From contig NZ_JAFIBY010000011.1 of NCBI RefSeq assembly GCF_017832355.1, positions 60,527-124,526 on the forward strand: 64,000 bases of DNA, written 5' to 3'. The notes under the pieces were generated by a model. That model was not told where the DNA came from, searched no databases, and was given only the letters and a program-made list of their open reading frames with translations. The position numbers were made by a program, and so were the translations under genes. Every line of letters starts with the position of its first letter. Position 1 is the stretch's first letter. Shown piece after piece: positions 63,406 through 64,000 of the stretch. This DNA comes from Serratia sp. PL17 (GTDB taxonomy: Bacteria; Pseudomonadota; Gammaproteobacteria; Enterobacterales; Enterobacteriaceae).

Positions 63406-63916
63406 TTCTTTTCCCCCGTTACTGGCTATTGCCGCTTACAGCGGAACAGGTAAAACCACACTGCTTAAGCAATTGATTCCTTTATTAAAGCAGCGGGAAA
63501 TCCGTGTCGGACTGATAAAGCATACGCATCATGATATGGATGTGGATACGCCAGGAAAAGACAGTTATGAACTGCGCAAAGCCGGTGCCAATCAAACATT
63601 GGTCGCCAGCGATCGCCGTTGGGCATTAATGACCGAAACACCAGAACAGCCGCCCCTGGATCTTCAGTATCTGGCCAGTCGTTTTGATCGCACCAAGGTC
63701 GACCTCATTCTCGTCGAGGGGTTTAAACATGAGCCTGTCAGCAAGATCATTCTTTATCGTGAAGAGATAGGCAGACCACTTGAGGATATGTTGGATGAGT
63801 TTGTTATCGCCGTTGCCAGCGATCGGTTAATCACTGAAAAGGTTAGGTTGTTGGATCTCAATAACCCAGAATGTATTGCTGATTTCATCGTGGATTGGTT
63901 GAAAAGCGCAGCGTAG
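63398..63916 (+). CDS. mobB: Molybdopterin-guanine dinucleotide biosynthesis adaptor MobB
   Basis: MobB is a GTP-binding protein that assists MobA. The 172-residue protein has the P-loop AAYSGTGKTTLLKQL at the N-terminus and VEGFKHEP later. The start ATG lies inside the end of mobA. It ends close to the rRNA operon terminator and is convergent with that operon, as beside E. coli rrnA. Confidence 0.96.
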   Translation: MNNSFPPLLAIAAYSGTGKTTLLKQLIPLLKQREIRVGLIKHTHHDMDVDTPGKDSYELRKAGANQTLVASDRRWALMTETPEQPPLDLQYLASRFDRTKVDLILVEGFKHEPVSKIILYREEIGRPLEDMLDEFVIAVASDRLITEKVRLLDLNNPECIADFIVDWLKSAA

Positions 63917-63945
63917 CTGCGTAATTTTTTTCTTTCGCACACAGC

Positions 63946-63974
63946 AAAAAGGCCATCCTTGCGGATGGCCTCTT
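63946..63974 (-). terminator. Terminator of the rRNA operon (also usable for mobB)
   Basis: AAGGCCATCC/GGATGGCC stem with a TTGC apex; on the minus strand it is followed by five T. It lies about 15 bp past the 3' end of the 5S rRNA. Confidence 0.88.
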
Positions 63975-63984
63975 GGCTTAATTG

Positions 63985-64000
63985 ATGCCTGGCAGTGTCC
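63985..64000 (-). rRNA. rrf: 5S ribosomal RNA, 3' end only
   Basis: The minus strand reads GGACACTGCCAGGCAT, the 3' end of an enterobacterial 5S rRNA, at the window edge. Its mobB neighbour matches the place of rrnA in E. coli, so a complete 16S-23S-5S operon should lie beyond base 64000. Confidence 0.85.

Overview
The window is chromosomal DNA of an enterobacterium of the Serratia type. Nearly every protein is close to its E. coli counterpart, the base composition is moderately GC-rich, and the lipopolysaccharide (LPS) core locus (hldD-waaF-waaC ... waaQ-wabG-wabH ... waaA-waaE-coaD) has the Klebsiella/Serratia form rather than the E. coli K-12 form. Gene order follows two blocks of the E. 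coli map joined together: kbl to gltS/xanP/yicH, then yiiD (fabY) to mobAB beside a ribosomal RNA operon. I see no prophage, insertion sequence, CRISPR array or tRNA gene.

Layout. 1-995: 3' part of kbl. 1236-16904: LPS inner- and outer-core locus with heptosyltransferases, family GT4, GT2 and GT9 glycosyltransferases, an O-antigen ligase, a core-sugar deacetylase, the Kdo transferase and coaD. Two blocks inside it are inverted. 16905-24415: housekeeping genes mutM, rpmG, rpmB, radC, coaBC, dut, slmA, pyrE, rph and yicC. 24461-29868: accessory stretch with a nucleoside transporter, a DUF3574 lipoprotein, yicG and a divergent LysR/MFS pair. 29876-37727: ligB, then gmk-rpoZ-spoT-trmH-recG. 37785-42429: gltS, xanP and yicH. 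42474-47524: fabY-dtd-yihY, yihX and typA on the minus strand. 47525-52083: the nitrogen control operon glnA-glnL-glnG. 52197-54477: yshB, hemN, an unnamed 57-residue membrane protein and yihI. 54561-56223: two small RNA genes (csrC and spf, Spot 42) flanking engB. 56413-63916: polA, yihG, dsbA, srkA, yihD, mobA and mobB. The last 16 bases are the 3' end of a 5S rRNA on the minus strand, preceded by its operon terminator.

How it works together. The first quarter builds the LPS core step by step: HldD makes the heptose donor, WaaA adds Kdo, WaaC/WaaF/WaaQ add heptoses, WaaE/WabG/WabH and further transferases decorate them, WabN deacetylates a hexosamine, and WaaL attaches O antigen. glnA carries a sigma-54 promoter with an array of NtrC sites, and a further NtrC site precedes glnL. 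A 127-bp ERIC element sits between that second site and the glnL start codon and appears to supply glnL's ribosome binding site.

Features that gene calling by length alone would miss are the long csrC RNA with 19 GGA motifs, Spot 42, the 40-residue YshB, the 57-residue membrane protein between yihI and hemN, a structured leader in front of rpmB, two ERIC elements, the pyrE attenuator and the 5S rRNA tail. I found no wholly new system. The best candidates for follow-up are the ERIC-modified glnL leader, the rpmB leader, the 57-residue gene and the extra glycosyltransferases of the core locus.
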